Made by a program: the position numbers and the translations under genes. 36,894 nucleotides of DNA from Rhodospirillaceae bacterium (GTDB lineage: Bacteria; Pseudomonadota; Alphaproteobacteria; GCA-2746255): the NCBI GenBank assembly GCA_002746255.1, contig NVWO01000002.1, positions 117,773-154,666 on the forward strand, in the 5' to 3' direction. The notes beneath the pieces are model-generated. The model made no database searches and was not told where the DNA came from. It was given only the letters and a program-made list of their open reading frames with translations. This document shows positions 1 to 8,993 of this stretch, piece after piece (within the stretch, counting starts at the first letter, position 1; every line of letters begins with the position of its first letter).

Positions 1-2
1 AA

Positions 3-2084
3 CCTCTTGATGGCTTGCGCCGGCAAACGCCGGAAGGGATTGAGATCAAGCCCCTTTACACGGCGGAGGACCTCGAAGGGCTCGAACACATGGCGCCCTT
101 TCCAGGCTTTCCGCCTTATACGCGCGGACCACGGGCGACGATGTATGCGAACCGGCCGTGGACCATTCGTCAATATGCCGGTTTTTCAACCGCCGAAGCG
201 TCGAACGCCTTTTATCGGAAGAATCTGGCGGCCGGTCAGATGGGGCTTTCCGTCGCTTTCGATCTTGCGACGCATCGCGGCTATGATTCGGACCATGCGC
301 GGGTTGTTGGCGACGTTGGTAAGGCGGGTGTGGCCATTGATTCCGTCGAAGACATGAAGATTCTTTTTGGCGGCATCCCGCTCGACAAGATGAGCGTGTC
401 GATGACCATGAACGGCGCCGTCCTTCCCGTTCTGGCGGGCTACATTGTTGCCGCTGAAGAGCAGGGCGTGAAGCTGGCGGATCTTTCCGGAACCATTCAG
501 AACGACATTCTAAAAGAGTTCATGGTTCGCAACACCTATATCTACCCGCCGGAACCAAGCATGCGGATCGTTGCGGACATTATTGAATACACGGCGCAGA
601 ACATGCCGCGGTTCAATTCGATTTCGATCTCCGGTTACCACATGCTGGAGGCGGGTGCGACGGCGGTCCAGGAACTTGCCTTTACCCTTGCCGACGGTCT
701 CGAATATGTCCGGGCCGCCCTTTCCAAGGGCCTCGACGTTGACGCCTTTGCCCCGCGCCTTTCCTTCTTCTGGGGGATCGGCATGAATTTCTTCATGGAA
801 ATCGCCAAGATGCGTGCCGGACGTTATCTCTGGGCGCATCTGATGGCGGAGTTCAATCCAAAGAACCCGATGAGCCTGGCGTTGCGCACCCATTGCCAGA
901 CCTCTGGCGTCAGCCTGACGGAACAAGACCCCTACAACAACGTGGTGCGCACGACGGTCGAGGCGATGGCGGCGGTTTTTGGCGGCACCCAGTCGCTTCA
1001 CACAAACGCACTGGATGAAGCGATTGCCCTGCCAACACCCTTTTCCGCCCGCATCGCGCGCAACACACAGCTTATCCTGGCCGAGGAAACCGGCATCACC
1101 GATGTCGTCGATCCTCTGGCGGGCAGCTATTACGTTGAAAGCCTGACGGCAAGTGTTGCTGCCGCCGCCCTCGAATTGATCAATGAAATTGAAGAAATGG
1201 GCGGCATGACAAAGGCGGTTGCCGAGGGCATGCCAAAACTGCGGATTGAAGAAGCCGCGACCCGGCGTCAGGCGCGGATCGACCGTGGCGAGGAAACCAT
1301 CGTCGGCGTGAACAAATATCAGCCGGAGGCGGATGCGAGCGAACTCGACATCCTCGACATCGACAACGTCGAAGTGCGCGCCAGCCAGATCGCCCGTCTG
1401 AAAAAAGTACGAAGTGAGCGCGATGCGTCCCGTTGCGAGGCCACCTTGTCGGCCCTTCGCGAGGGGGCGAAGGGGGACGCCAATCTGCTGGCCCTTGCCA
1501 TCGACGCGACGCGCGCGCGTGCCACCGTCGGCGAAATTTCCGATGCGCTTGAAGACGTTTTTTCCCGTCATCAGGCCGAGCAGCGAAGCGTCAGCGGCGT
1601 GTATGGGGCGGCCTATCAGGGCGAGGAAGAATTCAAAAAAGTCCGCAACGAGGTCGAAGATTTTTTTGCCGAAACCGGCCGACGTCCGCGCATGCTGGTG
1701 GTGAAGATGGGTCAGGATGGGCACGATCGTGGTGCCAAGGTAATCGCCACCTCCTTCGCCGATCTTGGCTTCGAGGTTGATATCGGGCCCATGTTTCTGA
1801 CGCCGGAGGAAGCCGCGCGCATCGCCGTTGAAAACGACGTTCACGTCGTTGGTGTCTCCTCCCAGGCCGCCGGGCACCGAACCCTGGTACCGATGCTGAT
1901 TAAGGAAATCCAGGCCCTTGGCAACCAGGATATCCTCATCGTTTGCGGTGGGGTCATTCCGGCAAAAGACCACGATTTTCTCCACAAGGCCGGTGTCGGG
2001 GCGATTTTTGGGCCTGGCAGCAACATTCTGGCGTCTGCGGCGGAGGTTCTCCGCCTGGTTCGCCAGGCGCAAGAACCAAACTGA
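3..2084 (+). CDS. Methylmalonyl-CoA mutase, 5' end outside window
   Basis: Adenosylcobalamin-dependent isomerase that interconverts (R)-methylmalonyl-CoA and succinyl-CoA in the cytoplasm. The frame is already open at base 3 and reads P-L-D-G before the TTG at 15, so the true start lies upstream; probably some 20-30 residues are missing compared with the 710-750 usual for the family. The N-terminal barrel is recognisable ([59 protein letters not shown]). The C-terminal B12 domain has the base-off motif GQDGHDRG, with the cobalt-binding His at codon 1722-1724. Both domains are in one chain, as in the catalytic large subunit or the E. coli Sbm type. The stop is TGA at 2082. No second mutase gene or MeaB chaperone is visible. 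CobST, needed for making its cofactor, are encoded just downstream on the other strand. Function is very secure; whether it forms a homodimer or heterodimer cannot be seen. Confidence 0.96.
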   Translation, partial: PLDGLRRQTPEGIEIKPLYTAEDLEGLEHMAPFPGFPPYTRGPRATMYANRPWTIRQYAGFSTAEASNAFYRKNLAAGQMGLSVAFDLATHRGYDSDHARVVGDVGKAGVAIDSVEDMKILFGGIPLDKMSVSMTMNGAVLPVLAGYIVAAEEQGVKLADLSGTIQNDILKEFMVRNTYIYPPEPSMRIVADIIEYTAQNMPRFNSISISGYHMLEAGATAVQELAFTLADGLEYVRAALSKGLDVDAFAPRLSFFWGIGMNFFMEIAKMRAGRYLWAHLMAEFNPKNPMSLALRTHCQTSGVSLTEQDPYNNVVRTTVEAMAAVFGGTQSLHTNALDEAIALPTPFSARIARNTQLILAEETGITDVVDPLAGSYYVESLTASVAAAALELINEIEEMGGMTKAVAEGMPKLRIEEAATRRQARIDRGEETIVGVNKYQPEADASELDILDIDNVEVRASQIARLKKVRSERDASRCEATLSALREGAKGDANLLALAIDATRARATVGEISDALEDVFSRHQAEQRSVSGVYGAAYQGEEEFKKVRNEVEDFFAETGRRPRMLVVKMGQDGHDRGAKVIATSFADLGFEVDIGPMFLTPEEAARIAVENDVHVVGVSSQAAGHRTLVPMLIKEIQALGNQDILIVCGGVIPAKDHDFLHKAGVGAIFGPGSNILASAAEVLRLVRQAQEPN

Positions 2085-2108
2085 CACCCCCGAAAGCGGT
2101 CTTCCGGC

Positions 2109-2138
2109 TTGACGAAAGGGGGGTGGCTGGCTTATAGA
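2109..2138 (+). promoter_or_regulatory. Predicted sigma-70 promoter of rpmB
   Basis: TTGACG at 2109-2114 and TATAGA at 2133-2138 are separated by 18 bases. They lie in the 123-base gap after the mutase stop, about 70 bases before the rpmB start, so rpmB probably has its own promoter. Assigned by eye only. Confidence 0.6.
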
Positions 2139-2207
2139 ACGCGCCTCTGCTTGGGCTTGGACGGCCTTGGCTAGGACATAGCTGTTTCAGGATATTAAGG
2201 ACAGATC

Positions 2208-2501
2208 ATGACGCGACGTTGCGCCCTCACCGGCAAGGGGCCTGCCACTGGTAACAATGTGAGCAAGGCGAACAACCGCTCCCGGCGGCGGTTTCTGCCG
2301 AACATCCAGATGGCATCGATCATGAGCGATGTTCTGGGAAGGGCCATCCGGCTGAAAGTTTCGGCGCGCGCCATTCGTACGATCGAACATAGCGGCGGCC
2401 TTGACGCTTACCTTCTGAAAACGTCGGATTCAAAGCTGGATCCGAATGTTCGCCGCGTCAAAACCCTGATCAAGAAGGCGGTTGCCGCCATCGCAAGCTA
2501 G
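2208..2501 (+). CDS. rpmB: 50S ribosomal protein L28
   Basis: Structural protein of the large ribosomal subunit, 97 residues. It starts MTRRCALTGKGP and continues GNNVSKANNRSRRRFLPN, the typical bacterial L28 N-terminus, and it is rich in Arg and Lys. AAGGA a few bases upstream of the ATG serves as ribosome binding site. This form keeps only one Cys near the N-terminus and no CxxC pair, so it appears to be the zinc-free type. It has its own promoter and is convergent with the cobST operon, an arrangement common in Alphaproteobacteria. Confidence 0.97.
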   Translation: MTRRCALTGKGPATGNNVSKANNRSRRRFLPNIQMASIMSDVLGRAIRLKVSARAIRTIEHSGGLDAYLLKTSDSKLDPNVRRVKTLIKKAVAAIAS

Positions 2502-2540
2502 ACGCGCGAATTCTTTTCCATTCCTTTTTGATTTATCTTT

Positions 2541-2572
2541 GAAAAACCGGCATCGGTGCCATGTCACCGATG
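2541..2572 (-). terminator. Intrinsic terminator of the cobST operon
   Basis: CATCGGTG (2551-2558) and CACCGATG (2565-2572) form a perfect 8-bp stem with a 6-base loop, 11 bases beyond the cobT stop. Read on the minus strand the stem is followed by CCGG and then TTTTTC (2546-2541), a short U tract. Rightward transcripts of rpmB would meet the same hairpin, but without a U tract behind it. Confidence 0.6.
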
Positions 2573-2582
2573 GCACGCTGTC

Positions 2583-4517
2583 TTATCTGTGGGTAGCGAT
2601 GCCGCCCCGCAAGCCGCCACGCCTGGCCCGCCGCATGGTTCGCCGCCGGGCCATGCTGGGGTCCGAGGGATCTTCGAAAAGTTCCGCCAGATTCGCAACC
2701 ATCGCTCCGCCAAGCTGGTTGGCATCGAAAATGGTGACGGCGCGCTTGTAATAGCGGGTGACGTCATGGGCGATGCCGATGGCAAGCAGCTGCACGTCCG
2801 ACCGGGTTTCGATCCAGGCAATGACCTCGCGCAAATGGTGTTCGAGGCAGTTGCTGGAATTATGGGTCAGGGTTGCGTCATCGACCGGCGCGCCGTCTGA
2901 AATAATCATCAAAATGCGCCGCTGTTCCGACCTGGCCATCAGGCGTTGATGCGCCCAAAGCAGTGCCTCGCCGTCGATGTTCTCTTTGAGAAGGCCTTCC
3001 TTCAGCATGATGCCGAAATTGTTTCGCGCCCGGCGCCAGGGTTCGTCGGCGGATTTATAGACGATGTGCAAAAGGTCGTTCAGACGCCCCGGCGTGGCAG
3101 GGCTGCCATCTTTCAGCCACTTCTCGCGCGATTGGCCGCCCTTCCAGGCGCGGGTGGTAAAGCCAAGGACTTCCGTTCGCACGCCGCATCGCTCCAGGGT
3201 GCGTGAAAGCACCTCTGCGCTCATGGCGGCGACGGCAATCGGTCGGCCACGCATGGAACCGGAATTGTCGATCAGAAGTGAAACCACCGTGTCGCGGAAA
3301 TTTGTTTCGGTTTCCTGCTTGAAGGAAATTGGATAATTCGGGTTGGCGATGGCGCGTGCCAGTCGCGCCGCGTCCAGAATTCCCTCTTCCAGATCGAAGG
3401 TCCAGGAACGGGTTTGCTTTGCTTGCAGCAGGCGCTGCAGACGGTTGGCGAGCTGGGTGGTTGCGCCTTCTTTCAACAGGGAGAGTTTGTGGTCAAGCTG
3501 GGTGCGAAGCTGTTGGCGCTCCTCAGGCGTGCAAAGGGTGTCGGCGGTGACAATGGCGTCAAACTCTGCCGTGTAGGGGGTGTAGGGGGCTGTGTCTGCG
3601 CTGGCGTTCTCCGTTGGTGGACGCGGACGCCCAGGCTCGCCGGGATTTTTTTCAAAATCGCTGGCATGGGCCTCGGGGTCGAAATCCGTGTCGCAGGCTT
3701 CGCCCGCCTCGTCGCCCGTCCCCGTTGTGCTGCCTTCGCCGTCTTCGCCGTCTTCGTCCTGGGCCTGAAGAAGCGATTCCTGGTCTTCCTCTTCCGTATC
3801 GCTTTCGTCGGGGCTCGCCTCTGTGCCGGAACTCGCCTCGGTGTCTTCCCCGGGCTCTTCTTCATCGATTTCGCTTTCTTCGATAAGGTCCAGATCGGAA
3901 AGAAAGCGCCGTGCCTTTTTTGCAAAGGCCACCTGATTGAAGAGCGTATTTGAAAGCGCCAGCAAATCCGCACCCGCCTTTGATTCGATCGTCGAACGCC
4001 AGAAATTCACCATTTTTTGACCCGGCTTTGGGGTGGGCGCGCCGGTGAAATGCTCCCGCGCCAGGCAGCGGACGGCCTCGGCAAGGGGGGCTTGTTCGCG
4101 TTTTTCAAGGGTCGGGTAGCCGTGGCTTACACAATGGTCTTCAAGGGCGATGGCTAGGTTTTGGGAGATGCCCTTCATCTGGTTGGCGCCCAGGGCCTCG
4201 ATGCGGGCCTGTTCGAGGGCCTCGAAGACGGTGCGCGCCTCGCCGCCTGTGGGCGCGAAGCGCCGATGGGTTTTCTCATTGTGGTAGCGCAGACGAAGCG
4301 CCATGGCATCTGCCTGCCCCCGGATCTTCATGACTTCCCAATCGTGCAGGTTCGGGGATGGCTGGGCAATGCGCGCGGTCGCACCCTCCATCGCCGTGCT
4401 GCCCGACGTGAACTGGACGGTGACCGTGTCCTTTTTGGAAATGGCCCGCATGGCCGCGCCAAGCGCGCGGCGGAAGGTTTCAACAAGATTGGAATCGTTG
4501 CCCATATCGTCAGGCAT
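2583..4517 (-). CDS. cobT: Cobaltochelatase subunit CobT
   Basis: Subunit of the ATP-dependent CobNST complex, which inserts Co2+ into hydrogenobyrinate a,c-diamide in the aerobic cobalamin pathway. The protein has 644 residues, close to the family's usual length. An N-terminal CobT domain is followed by a very acidic low-complexity linker (about residues 212-300, long runs of Glu and Asp). A C-terminal von Willebrand A domain carries an intact MIDAS motif DNSGSM starting at Asp417. The ending ELFEDPSDP followed by an Arg-rich tail is also usual. Neither candidate start (MPDD or MGND, four codons apart) has a clear Shine-Dalgarno, so the start is uncertain by a few residues. It follows cobS after 33 bases in the same operon. 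The large subunit gene cobN is not in this window. Confidence 0.95.
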   Translation of the reverse strand: MPDDMGNDSNLVETFRRALGAAMRAISKKDTVTVQFTSGSTAMEGATARIAQPSPNLHDWEVMKIRGQADAMALRLRYHNEKTHRRFAPTGGEARTVFEALEQARIEALGANQMKGISQNLAIALEDHCVSHGYPTLEKREQAPLAEAVRCLAREHFTGAPTPKPGQKMVNFWRSTIESKAGADLLALSNTLFNQVAFAKKARRFLSDLDLIEESEIDEEEPGEDTEASSGTEASPDESDTEEEDQESLLQAQDEDGEDGEGSTTGTGDEAGEACDTDFDPEAHASDFEKNPGEPGRPRPPTENASADTAPYTPYTAEFDAIVTADTLCTPEERQQLRTQLDHKLSLLKEGATTQLANRLQRLLQAKQTRSWTFDLEEGILDAARLARAIANPNYPISFKQETETNFRDTVVSLLIDNSGSMRGRPIAVAAMSAEVLSRTLERCGVRTEVLGFTTRAWKGGQSREKWLKDGSPATPGRLNDLLHIVYKSADEPWRRARNNFGIMLKEGLLKENIDGEALLWAHQRLMARSEQRRILMIISDGAPVDDATLTHNSSNCLEHHLREVIAWIETRSDVQLLAIGIAHDVTRYYKRAVTIFDANQLGGAMVANLAELFEDPSDPSMARRRTMRRARRGGLRGGIATHR

Positions 4518-4550
4518 GGGGGCGCGATTTCAGGTTGGGACGTCCGGTCA

Positions 4551-5528
4551 TCATTGCAACTCGTCGCCGAAACAGCGCTGGTAATATTCGGCAACATTCA
4601 TGCGTTCAAGGTCATCGCATTTGTTGACAAAAGTCACCTTGAAAGCAAAGGCGATGTCGTTGAATATTTTGGCGTTCTCGGCCCAGGTGATGACGGTTCT
4701 AGGTGACATGACCGTCGAAATGTCGCCATTGACGAAGCCGGCCCGGGACAAATTCGCGACGGCAACCATGGCCTTGACCGTCTTGCGGCCTTCTTCGTTG
4801 TCGTAGGACGGGGCCTTTGCCAGCACGATATCTTCTTCGGCCTCCGGCGGCAGGTAGTTCAGCGCCGCGACGATGTTCCAACGGTCCATCTGTCCCTGGT
4901 TGATCTGCTGGGTGCCGTGATAAAGGCCGGTTGTGTCGCCAAGGCCGATTGTGTTTGTTGTCGAAAACAGCCGGAAGGCCGGGTGGGGGTGGATGACCTT
5001 GCTTTGGTCAAGCAGCGTCATTTTGCCATCGACTTCAAGAACCCGCTGGATGACGAACATCACGTCGGGGCGCCCGGCATCATATTCGTCGAAGACCAGC
5101 GCGATTGGATTCTGCAAGGCCCAGGGCAGCATGCCTTCGCGAAATTCCGTTACCTGTTTCCCGTCGCGGATGACAATGGCATCCTTGCCGACCAGGTCGA
5201 TGCGGCTGACATGGCTGTCGAGGTTAATGCGTACGCAGGGCCAGTTCAGGCGCGCTGCTACCTGTTCGATATGCGTCGATTTGCCGGTTCCGTGATAGCC
5301 CTGGATCATGACGCGGCGGTTAAAAGCAAAGCCGGCGAGGATGGCAAGGGTCGTATCGTGGTCAAAGCGATAGCTTTCTTCTATTTCCGGGACATGTTCC
5401 TCCGGCGTGCTGAAGGCAGGCACTTCCCAATCCGTGTCGAGTCCGAATATTTGCCGCACCGAGATTTTGATGTCGGGCACACGGGAGGAATGATTGAGCG
5501 TTGCGTTGGGCATATCCGGTGAGGTCAT
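4551..5528 (-). CDS. cobS: Cobaltochelatase AAA+ subunit CobS
   Basis: AAA+ ATPase partner of CobT, MoxR-like; it powers cobalt insertion by CobN. The protein has 325 residues. It shows Walker A GYHGTGKS at about residues 77-84, Walker B LVFDEYD at about 143-150, a sensor-type STTNTIG motif, and the family N-terminus with [24 protein letters not shown] lies 11 bases upstream of the ATG at 5528, a slightly long spacing. A second in-frame ATG five codons in is possible but has no better site. It sits 39 bases after the J-domain gene and 33 before cobT. The gap before cobS is too short for a cobalamin riboswitch, so if the operon is B12-controlled the element must be elsewhere. Confidence 0.96.
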   Translation of the reverse strand: MTSPDMPNATLNHSSRVPDIKISVRQIFGLDTDWEVPAFSTPEEHVPEIEESYRFDHDTTLAILAGFAFNRRVMIQGYHGTGKSTHIEQVAARLNWPCVRINLDSHVSRIDLVGKDAIVIRDGKQVTEFREGMLPWALQNPIALVFDEYDAGRPDVMFVIQRVLEVDGKMTLLDQSKVIHPHPAFRLFSTTNTIGLGDTTGLYHGTQQINQGQMDRWNIVAALNYLPPEAEEDIVLAKAPSYDNEEGRKTVKAMVAVANLSRAGFVNGDISTVMSPRTVITWAENAKIFNDIAFAFKVTFVNKCDDLERMNVAEYYQRCFGDELQ

Positions 5529-5567
5529 CGCGCCAAGGTCTCCTTTGTTCGGTCAAAGATGCCCATT

Positions 5568-6161
5568 TTATGAACCATGAGCACTGACAAGCATCTGGTA
5601 GGCAAGGTTGATTTCCTTTAGCCGGTCTTCGCCGGCTTTGTCGCCGCCATGGATGTCCGGGTGGTGGCGTTTTGCCAGCGTCTTGTATCGCTCTTTCAGC
5701 TTTTCCAGCGTCGTTGGCGGTGTCAGTTCCAGAACGCGAAAGGCTTTTTCTTCTTCCGTCTCCGGGCTGGCCGGCCCCGGTCGTGCCATGGTCTCTTCCT
5801 TAAAAAAATAGAAGGCGTCATGTACTTTGTTGCGCATCTTGTCCGGATTATGGAAACGCCGGGCGTGGTTCTCGCCAAAGGGCCAGGACGGTCGTTGCCA
5901 GACGGTGTCGTGACGGGTGATCGCTTCGACCTCGGATTCCGTCAGGCCGGCGTAAAAATTCCAGGCGCGGTTGTATTCGCGCACATGGGCAAGGCAAAAC
6001 CAGTAATAGTGCCGAAGGTTCTCGCGGGAGCGTGGCGCGCGATAGCACCCCTCGGCCAGGCAGTCGGCCCGGTCACAGGTGCGCTGGCCCGTCCCTTCCG
6101 ATGTCCGTGTCGTCGCGGATTTACGCGGCATTGAAAGTCGAAAATCTTTGCGTCTGCGCAT
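5568..6161 (-). CDS. J-domain protein with N-terminal Cys-rich module
   Basis: Member of the alphaproteobacterial DnaJ-like proteins commonly encoded beside cobS. From the ATG at 6161 it has 197 residues. The N-terminal half has Cys residues spaced CDRADCLAEGC and then WFCLAHVREYN, which look like a zinc site (CxxxxC, then CxxH). The C-terminal half is a J domain with the HPD motif at residues 167-169 and the helix KEINLAYQML. The J domain should stimulate Hsp70 (DnaK); the client is unknown. A GTG at 6200 would add 13 residues; the ATG was chosen because homologues as I recall them begin near it, but neither start has a strong ribosome site. The 5' flank contains a perfect inverted repeat. 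A role in chelatase assembly is only suggested by linkage. Confidence 0.85.
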   Translation of the reverse strand: MRRRKDFRLSMPRKSATTRTSEGTGQRTCDRADCLAEGCYRAPRSRENLRHYYWFCLAHVREYNRAWNFYAGLTESEVEAITRHDTVWQRPSWPFGENHARRFHNPDKMRNKVHDAFYFFKEETMARPGPASPETEEEKAFRVLELTPPTTLEKLKERYKTLAKRHHPDIHGGDKAGEDRLKEINLAYQMLVSAHGS

Positions 6162-6162
6162 C

Positions 6163-6184
6163 AGGAAAATATGGAGATTTTCCT
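6163..6184. repeat. Perfect inverted repeat before the J-domain gene
   Basis: AGGAAAAT (6163-6170) and ATTTTCCT (6177-6184) are exact inverted copies with a 6-base spacer. They lie directly upstream of the J-domain ATG (or inside the longer GTG form) in the divergent gap to bolA. It could be an operator or an mRNA hairpin that masks the start. Confidence 0.5.
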
Positions 6185-6255
6185 CTCCAGTGGCAAGCAC
6201 CTACAGGTTTTGCAAGTTCGTTATGGGTCTTCGGTGCCGGGTTCGTGACGGCGTC

Positions 6256-6284
6256 TTGACGGCGCTCGCGTGCGCGCCTATGCG
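6256..6284 (+). promoter_or_regulatory. Predicted promoter of bolA
   Basis: TTGACG (6256-6261) and TATGCG (6279-6284) have exactly 17 bases between them and lie 34 bases before the bolA ATG. The -35 match is good and the -10 match is moderate. A palindrome GTGACGTCAC follows immediately at 6289-6298, near the expected transcription start. Confidence 0.45.
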
Positions 6285-6288
6285 TGGG

Positions 6289-6298
6289 GTGACGTCAC
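6289..6298. promoter_or_regulatory. Palindrome GTGACGTCAC, possible bolA operator
   Basis: A perfect 10-bp palindrome lies about 5 bases downstream of the predicted bolA -10 box. At this position a bound protein would block initiation. No regulator is assigned, and a 10-bp palindrome can occur by chance in GC-rich DNA. Confidence 0.3.
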
Positions 6299-6317
6299 GG
6301 AATTCAGGGGATTTGCC

Positions 6318-6602
6318 ATGTTGCCTTCGCGCCGGGAACGGATGTCTGCCAAGCTTGAAGAGGCCTTTCAGCCGTTACGGCTGGAAATTGTTGATGAATC
6401 TGCCTCCCATGCCGGCCATGCCGGCAGTCGGCCCGAGGGCGAGACGCATTTCAGGGTTGAAATTGTCTCGGCGGCTTTTATCGGCAAATCCCGCCTCGAC
6501 CGGCAACGCCTGATCAACCGGGTTCTTGCCGGGGAGTTTGCCGCCGCTCTGCATGCGCTCCGCCTAAAGGCTCTGGCGCCTGAGGAGGATCAGGCCGGCT
6601 GA
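6318..6602 (+). CDS. BolA family protein
   Basis: Small (94-residue) stress or iron-sulfur cluster partner of monothiol glutaredoxins. The core is visible: ESASHAGHAGS, then HFRVEIVSAAFIGKSRLDRQRLIN and a final helix with LHALRLKAL. The ATG at 6318 was chosen because AGGGG lies 7 bases upstream; an in-frame ATG at 6270 lacks such a site and would sit at the predicted -10 box. Many BolA proteins have RHR where this one reads RQR, so one commonly conserved His is missing, while the His of LHAL remains. The gene diverges from the J-domain-cobST operon, a familiar alphaproteobacterial neighbourhood. Confidence 0.9.
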   Translation: MLPSRRERMSAKLEEAFQPLRLEIVDESASHAGHAGSRPEGETHFRVEIVSAAFIGKSRLDRQRLINRVLAGEFAAALHALRLKALAPEEDQAG

Positions 6603-6630
6603 AGCCTTTATGTGGCCTCAAAATTTGTCC

Positions 6631-6659
6631 TTGTCGCGTGGGTGTACAATACCTATAAA
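6631..6659 (+). promoter_or_regulatory. Predicted promoter of the ribbon-helix-helix gene
   Basis: TTGTCG (6631-6636) and TATAAA (6654-6659) are 17 bases apart in a notably AT-rich 189-base gap after bolA. This leaves an untranslated leader of about 125 bases. No other feature was recognised in that gap. Confidence 0.45.
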
Positions 6660-6791
6660 TTGAGTATTAACACCTTATTAAACAATTTTAGGTTGTTATG
6701 ACTGCGATAGCAGGGTTTATTACTTGTGCCATTCTGGCTCTAAAAAACAACCTTTACTTGTATACGTGGAAGACGCGCAGGGAGTTGGTAA

Positions 6792-7142
6792 ATGGCAAGC
6801 ACATTGGTCAATCGCAACGTAACGGTCGCCGGCCATCGGACGAGCATGCGGCTTGAGCCGAGCATGTGGGACGCACTTGGAGAAATCTGTCGCCGCGAGG
6901 GCAGAACAATTCATGACGTGTGCAGCGATGTGGATTTTCAGCGCCACGAATCGGCTCTGACGGCGGCCCTTCGTGCCTTTATCGTTCTTTATTTCCGCGT
7001 GGCGGCGACGGAAGATGGCCATGCGAAGGCTGGCCATGGCCTATCGGAAACCGTGCGGTCGCTTTCCGATTCCGGTTTGCAGGAGTGGCGAAGAAATCTT
7101 CGCTTCACGAACCGCTATAGAAATCGGGCCAATGCGCTTTGA
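6792..7142 (+). CDS. Ribbon-helix-helix domain protein (RHH_4 type)
   Basis: Probable small DNA-binding regulator of 116 residues. The strand-helix-helix region is residues 8-70: VNRNVTVAGHRTSMRLEPSMWDAL is followed by the helix GEICRREGRTIHDVCSDVDF and then SALTAALRAFIVLYF, the RHH_4 pattern. The C-terminal 45 residues match nothing I know. AGGGAG lies 8 bases before the ATG. The last 38 coding bases overlap the 3' end of the opposite DUF2889 gene. Its targets are unknown; RHH_4 proteins are widespread in Alphaproteobacteria and mostly uncharacterised. Confidence 0.8.
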   Translation: MASTLVNRNVTVAGHRTSMRLEPSMWDALGEICRREGRTIHDVCSDVDFQRHESALTAALRAFIVLYFRVAATEDGHAKAGHGLSETVRSLSDSGLQEWRRNLRFTNRYRNRANAL

Positions 7143-7653
7143 CGACATCGCTGTCGGAAGCAAAGGCACGGCAGCTGTTCAGCAAACCCGGTTTTCCTGT
7201 GGCCGGTTTGTCGAGTTTTTCACGATGGCGGATCGGATAGATCGTCTGAAAGGCAACCGTCGCCGCTTCGTTAAGAAGGGCGGTCAAATGCGTGCATCCC
7301 TTCACGTCGCCGACGTGCTTTCGAATTTCCCGCCGCCAGCCGGATGCGATGCAAAGGCCTTTCAGTCCCTCGTAAGACGCTGCCGCTCCGGGGCAGATCG
7401 CAAAAGGTGTGCTGTCTGAAACCGCCGTGATGGTCTGGATGACGAAGTTGTCATCCACGGTCATCCGCAGGGACATGTCGTGGATGGGTTCCCCTGCCGG
7501 AATTTCGCCACGGTATTGATTGGGAAACGCATAGCTTTTTCTGTCCGTAAGGTGCCCTTCGATTTCCCAAAGACCGTCTTCACGTTCAAAGCCGTGGATT
7601 TCGATTTTCCGGGTATGTATTCGCTTTCTTGGGGAGGGGAGGGGAAGCGGCAT
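7105..7653 (-). CDS. DUF2889 domain protein
   Basis: Conserved protein of unknown function, 182 residues, soluble with no signal peptide. It shows the family's features: HTRKIEIHGFEREDGLWEIEGHLTD, then YRGEIPAGEPIHDM, MTVDDNFVI, a middle CTHLTALL and the ending AHWPDFYSGS. The start MPLP agrees with the relatives I recall, although no Shine-Dalgarno is apparent. It is preceded by the CorB-like gene 53 bases upstream on the same strand, but a short hairpin lies between them. Its 3' end overlaps the opposing RHH gene by 38 bases. Confidence 0.8.
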   Translation of the reverse strand: MPLPLPSPRKRIHTRKIEIHGFEREDGLWEIEGHLTDRKSYAFPNQYRGEIPAGEPIHDMSLRMTVDDNFVIQTITAVSDSTPFAICPGAAASYEGLKGLCIASGWRREIRKHVGDVKGCTHLTALLNEAATVAFQTIYPIRHREKLDKPATGKPGLLNSCRAFASDSDVVKAHWPDFYSGS

Positions 7654-7695
7654 GAAGATGGCCCGCCTTTCTTTAAAAACAGGTTGCGATATAAA

Positions 7696-7708
7696 AAGCG
7701 AGGCGCTT
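7696..7708. terminator. Short hairpin with U tracts on both sides
   Basis: AAGCG (7696-7700), a 3-base loop and CGCTT (7704-7708) form a 5-bp stem overlapping the stop codon of the CorB-like gene. On the minus strand it is followed by TTT and an AT-rich stretch; on the plus strand by A and then seven T. It may end the aroK-aroB-corB transcript, but the stem is short. Confidence 0.3.
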
Positions 7709-8993
7709 ATTTTTTTGTTGTGGACGAGGTGCCGGGTGGCACGATGCGCACGGACGTGATCTGGTTGCGATAGCGTCTCAAAATTTCAAAGCGAAATCCG
7801 TGAAACTCAAAAGTCTGGCCAACACTTGGAATCTGGCGCGCCTCGTGAAGCAGCAGGCCGGCGAGGGTGGCGGCCGGCTCGTCGGGCAATTCCCAGTCGA
7901 ATTCGCGATTTAGATCGCGGAGTGTCGTCGTGCCCCGGACGGTGATTGATCCGTCGGGTTGGGGGCGGATGCCGGGAATGGTTGCGTCATGTTCATCGGA
8001 TATTTCGCCCACGATTTCTTCAAGGATGTCTTCCAGGGTCACGATTCCCATAAGGGCGCCATATTCGTCGATGACAAGCGCCATATGTTCATGGCGTTGA
8101 CGAAAGGCTTGCAATTGCGCAAGCAAGGTCGTCGATTCCGGTATAAACCAGGGCTTTGCGGCAACCGCAACGATATCAAGGTCGCCAAGATTTCCTTTGC
8201 GTTCATGGACGGCGCGCAACATCGCCTTGGTGTGCAGGATGCCGACAATGTTGTCTGTTGAATCGCGCCACAACGGAATGCGTGTGTGGTTGCTGGAAAG
8301 CACCTGGGAAAGAAGAAGGCTTGGTTCATCGTCCGCGTTCACCGTGAAGACGTTTTTCCGGTGGATCAGAATTTCGTCTACGGCGACGCTTGCCAGATCA
8401 AGAATGCTGCGCAGCATTGCGCGTTCCTGGCGCAGGCTTGCACCTTTTCCGCCGCGAAGTTCAATGGCGCCCAGCAATTCTTCCGTTGTGGCGGTAAGGC
8501 TTAGATCGGCAGAAATGCGAACGCCGAAGATGCGAAGCGTGCCCGTCACGACCCATTGTACGGCGTGGACGATGGGCGAGAAGGCGCGAACAATCCAGCG
8601 CAAGGCCGGCGCGGCCCAAAGGGCGGTTCGTGTGGCGTTATGAATGGCGTAGGTCTTGGGAAGCACTTCGGCAAAAATCAGCACCAGGGTTGTCATGATA
8701 ATGGTGGCATAGACGACACCGGTATCGCCGAACCAGCCGATCAGCAGGCTTGTCGCTAACGCGGAGGCCAGAATGTTCACCAGATTGTTGCCAAGCAGGA
8801 TCGTGCCAATCAGCCGTTCTTTGCGTTCGCGCAGCCGATTGACGATTTTGGCGCGGGGATTGCCGGTGCGCTCTAATTGATAGAGGCGTAGCCGCGAGGC
8901 GGCGGTGATGGCGGTCTCGGCCCCGGAAAAGAAGGCGGAAAGGATAAGAAGAATTAAAATCGCGCCGAGCAAGAGAAGGGCGATGTCCGTCAT
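7707..8993 (-). CDS. CorB/HlyC-CorC family membrane protein (DUF21-CBS-CorC_HlyC)
   Basis: Inner-membrane protein of the CNNM/CorB family, likely a Mg2+ exporter or transport modulator; older annotations call it hemolysin. The 428 residues comprise a DUF21 transmembrane domain (about 1-190, with LSAFFSGAETAITAAS and the conserved EVLPKTYAI), a CBS pair (about 205-330, with VDEILIHRKNVF and ALVIDEYGALMGIVTLEDILEEIVGEI) and a C-terminal CorC_HlyC domain. Its ATG directly abuts the TAG stop of aroB, which points to translational coupling in an aroK-aroB-corB operon. This gene order is common in Alphaproteobacteria and has no clear functional link to shikimate synthesis. Confidence 0.92.
   Translation of the reverse strand: MTDIALLLLGAILILLILSAFFSGAETAITAASRLRLYQLERTGNPRAKIVNRLRERKERLIGTILLGNNLVNILASALATSLLIGWFGDTGVVYATIIMTTLVLIFAEVLPKTYAIHNATRTALWAAPALRWIVRAFSPIVHAVQWVVTGTLRIFGVRISADLSLTATTEELLGAIELRGGKGASLRQERAMLRSILDLASVAVDEILIHRKNVFTVNADDEPSLLLSQVLSSNHTRIPLWRDSTDNIVGILHTKAMLRAVHERKGNLGDLDIVAVAAKPWFIPESTTLLAQLQAFRQRHEHMALVIDEYGALMGIVTLEDILEEIVGEISDEHDATIPGIRPQPDGSITVRGTTTLRDLNREFDWELPDEPAATLAGLLLHEARQIPSVGQTFEFHGFRFEILRRYRNQITSVRIVPPGTSSTTKK

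Noticed and set aside
510-2087. 525-codon open frame antisense to the methylmalonyl-CoA mutase
   Set aside because: It mirrors a certain gene, shows no family features, and is the kind of shadow expected from codon bias in GC-rich DNA.
5529-5567. Search for a cobalamin riboswitch before cobS
   Set aside because: The gap to the J-domain gene is only 39 bases and has no B12-box-like sequence.
6656-6693. AT-rich near-inverted repeat (TAAATTG with CAATTTTA)
   Set aside because: Imperfect with a long spacer; AT-rich promoter DNA produces such matches easily.
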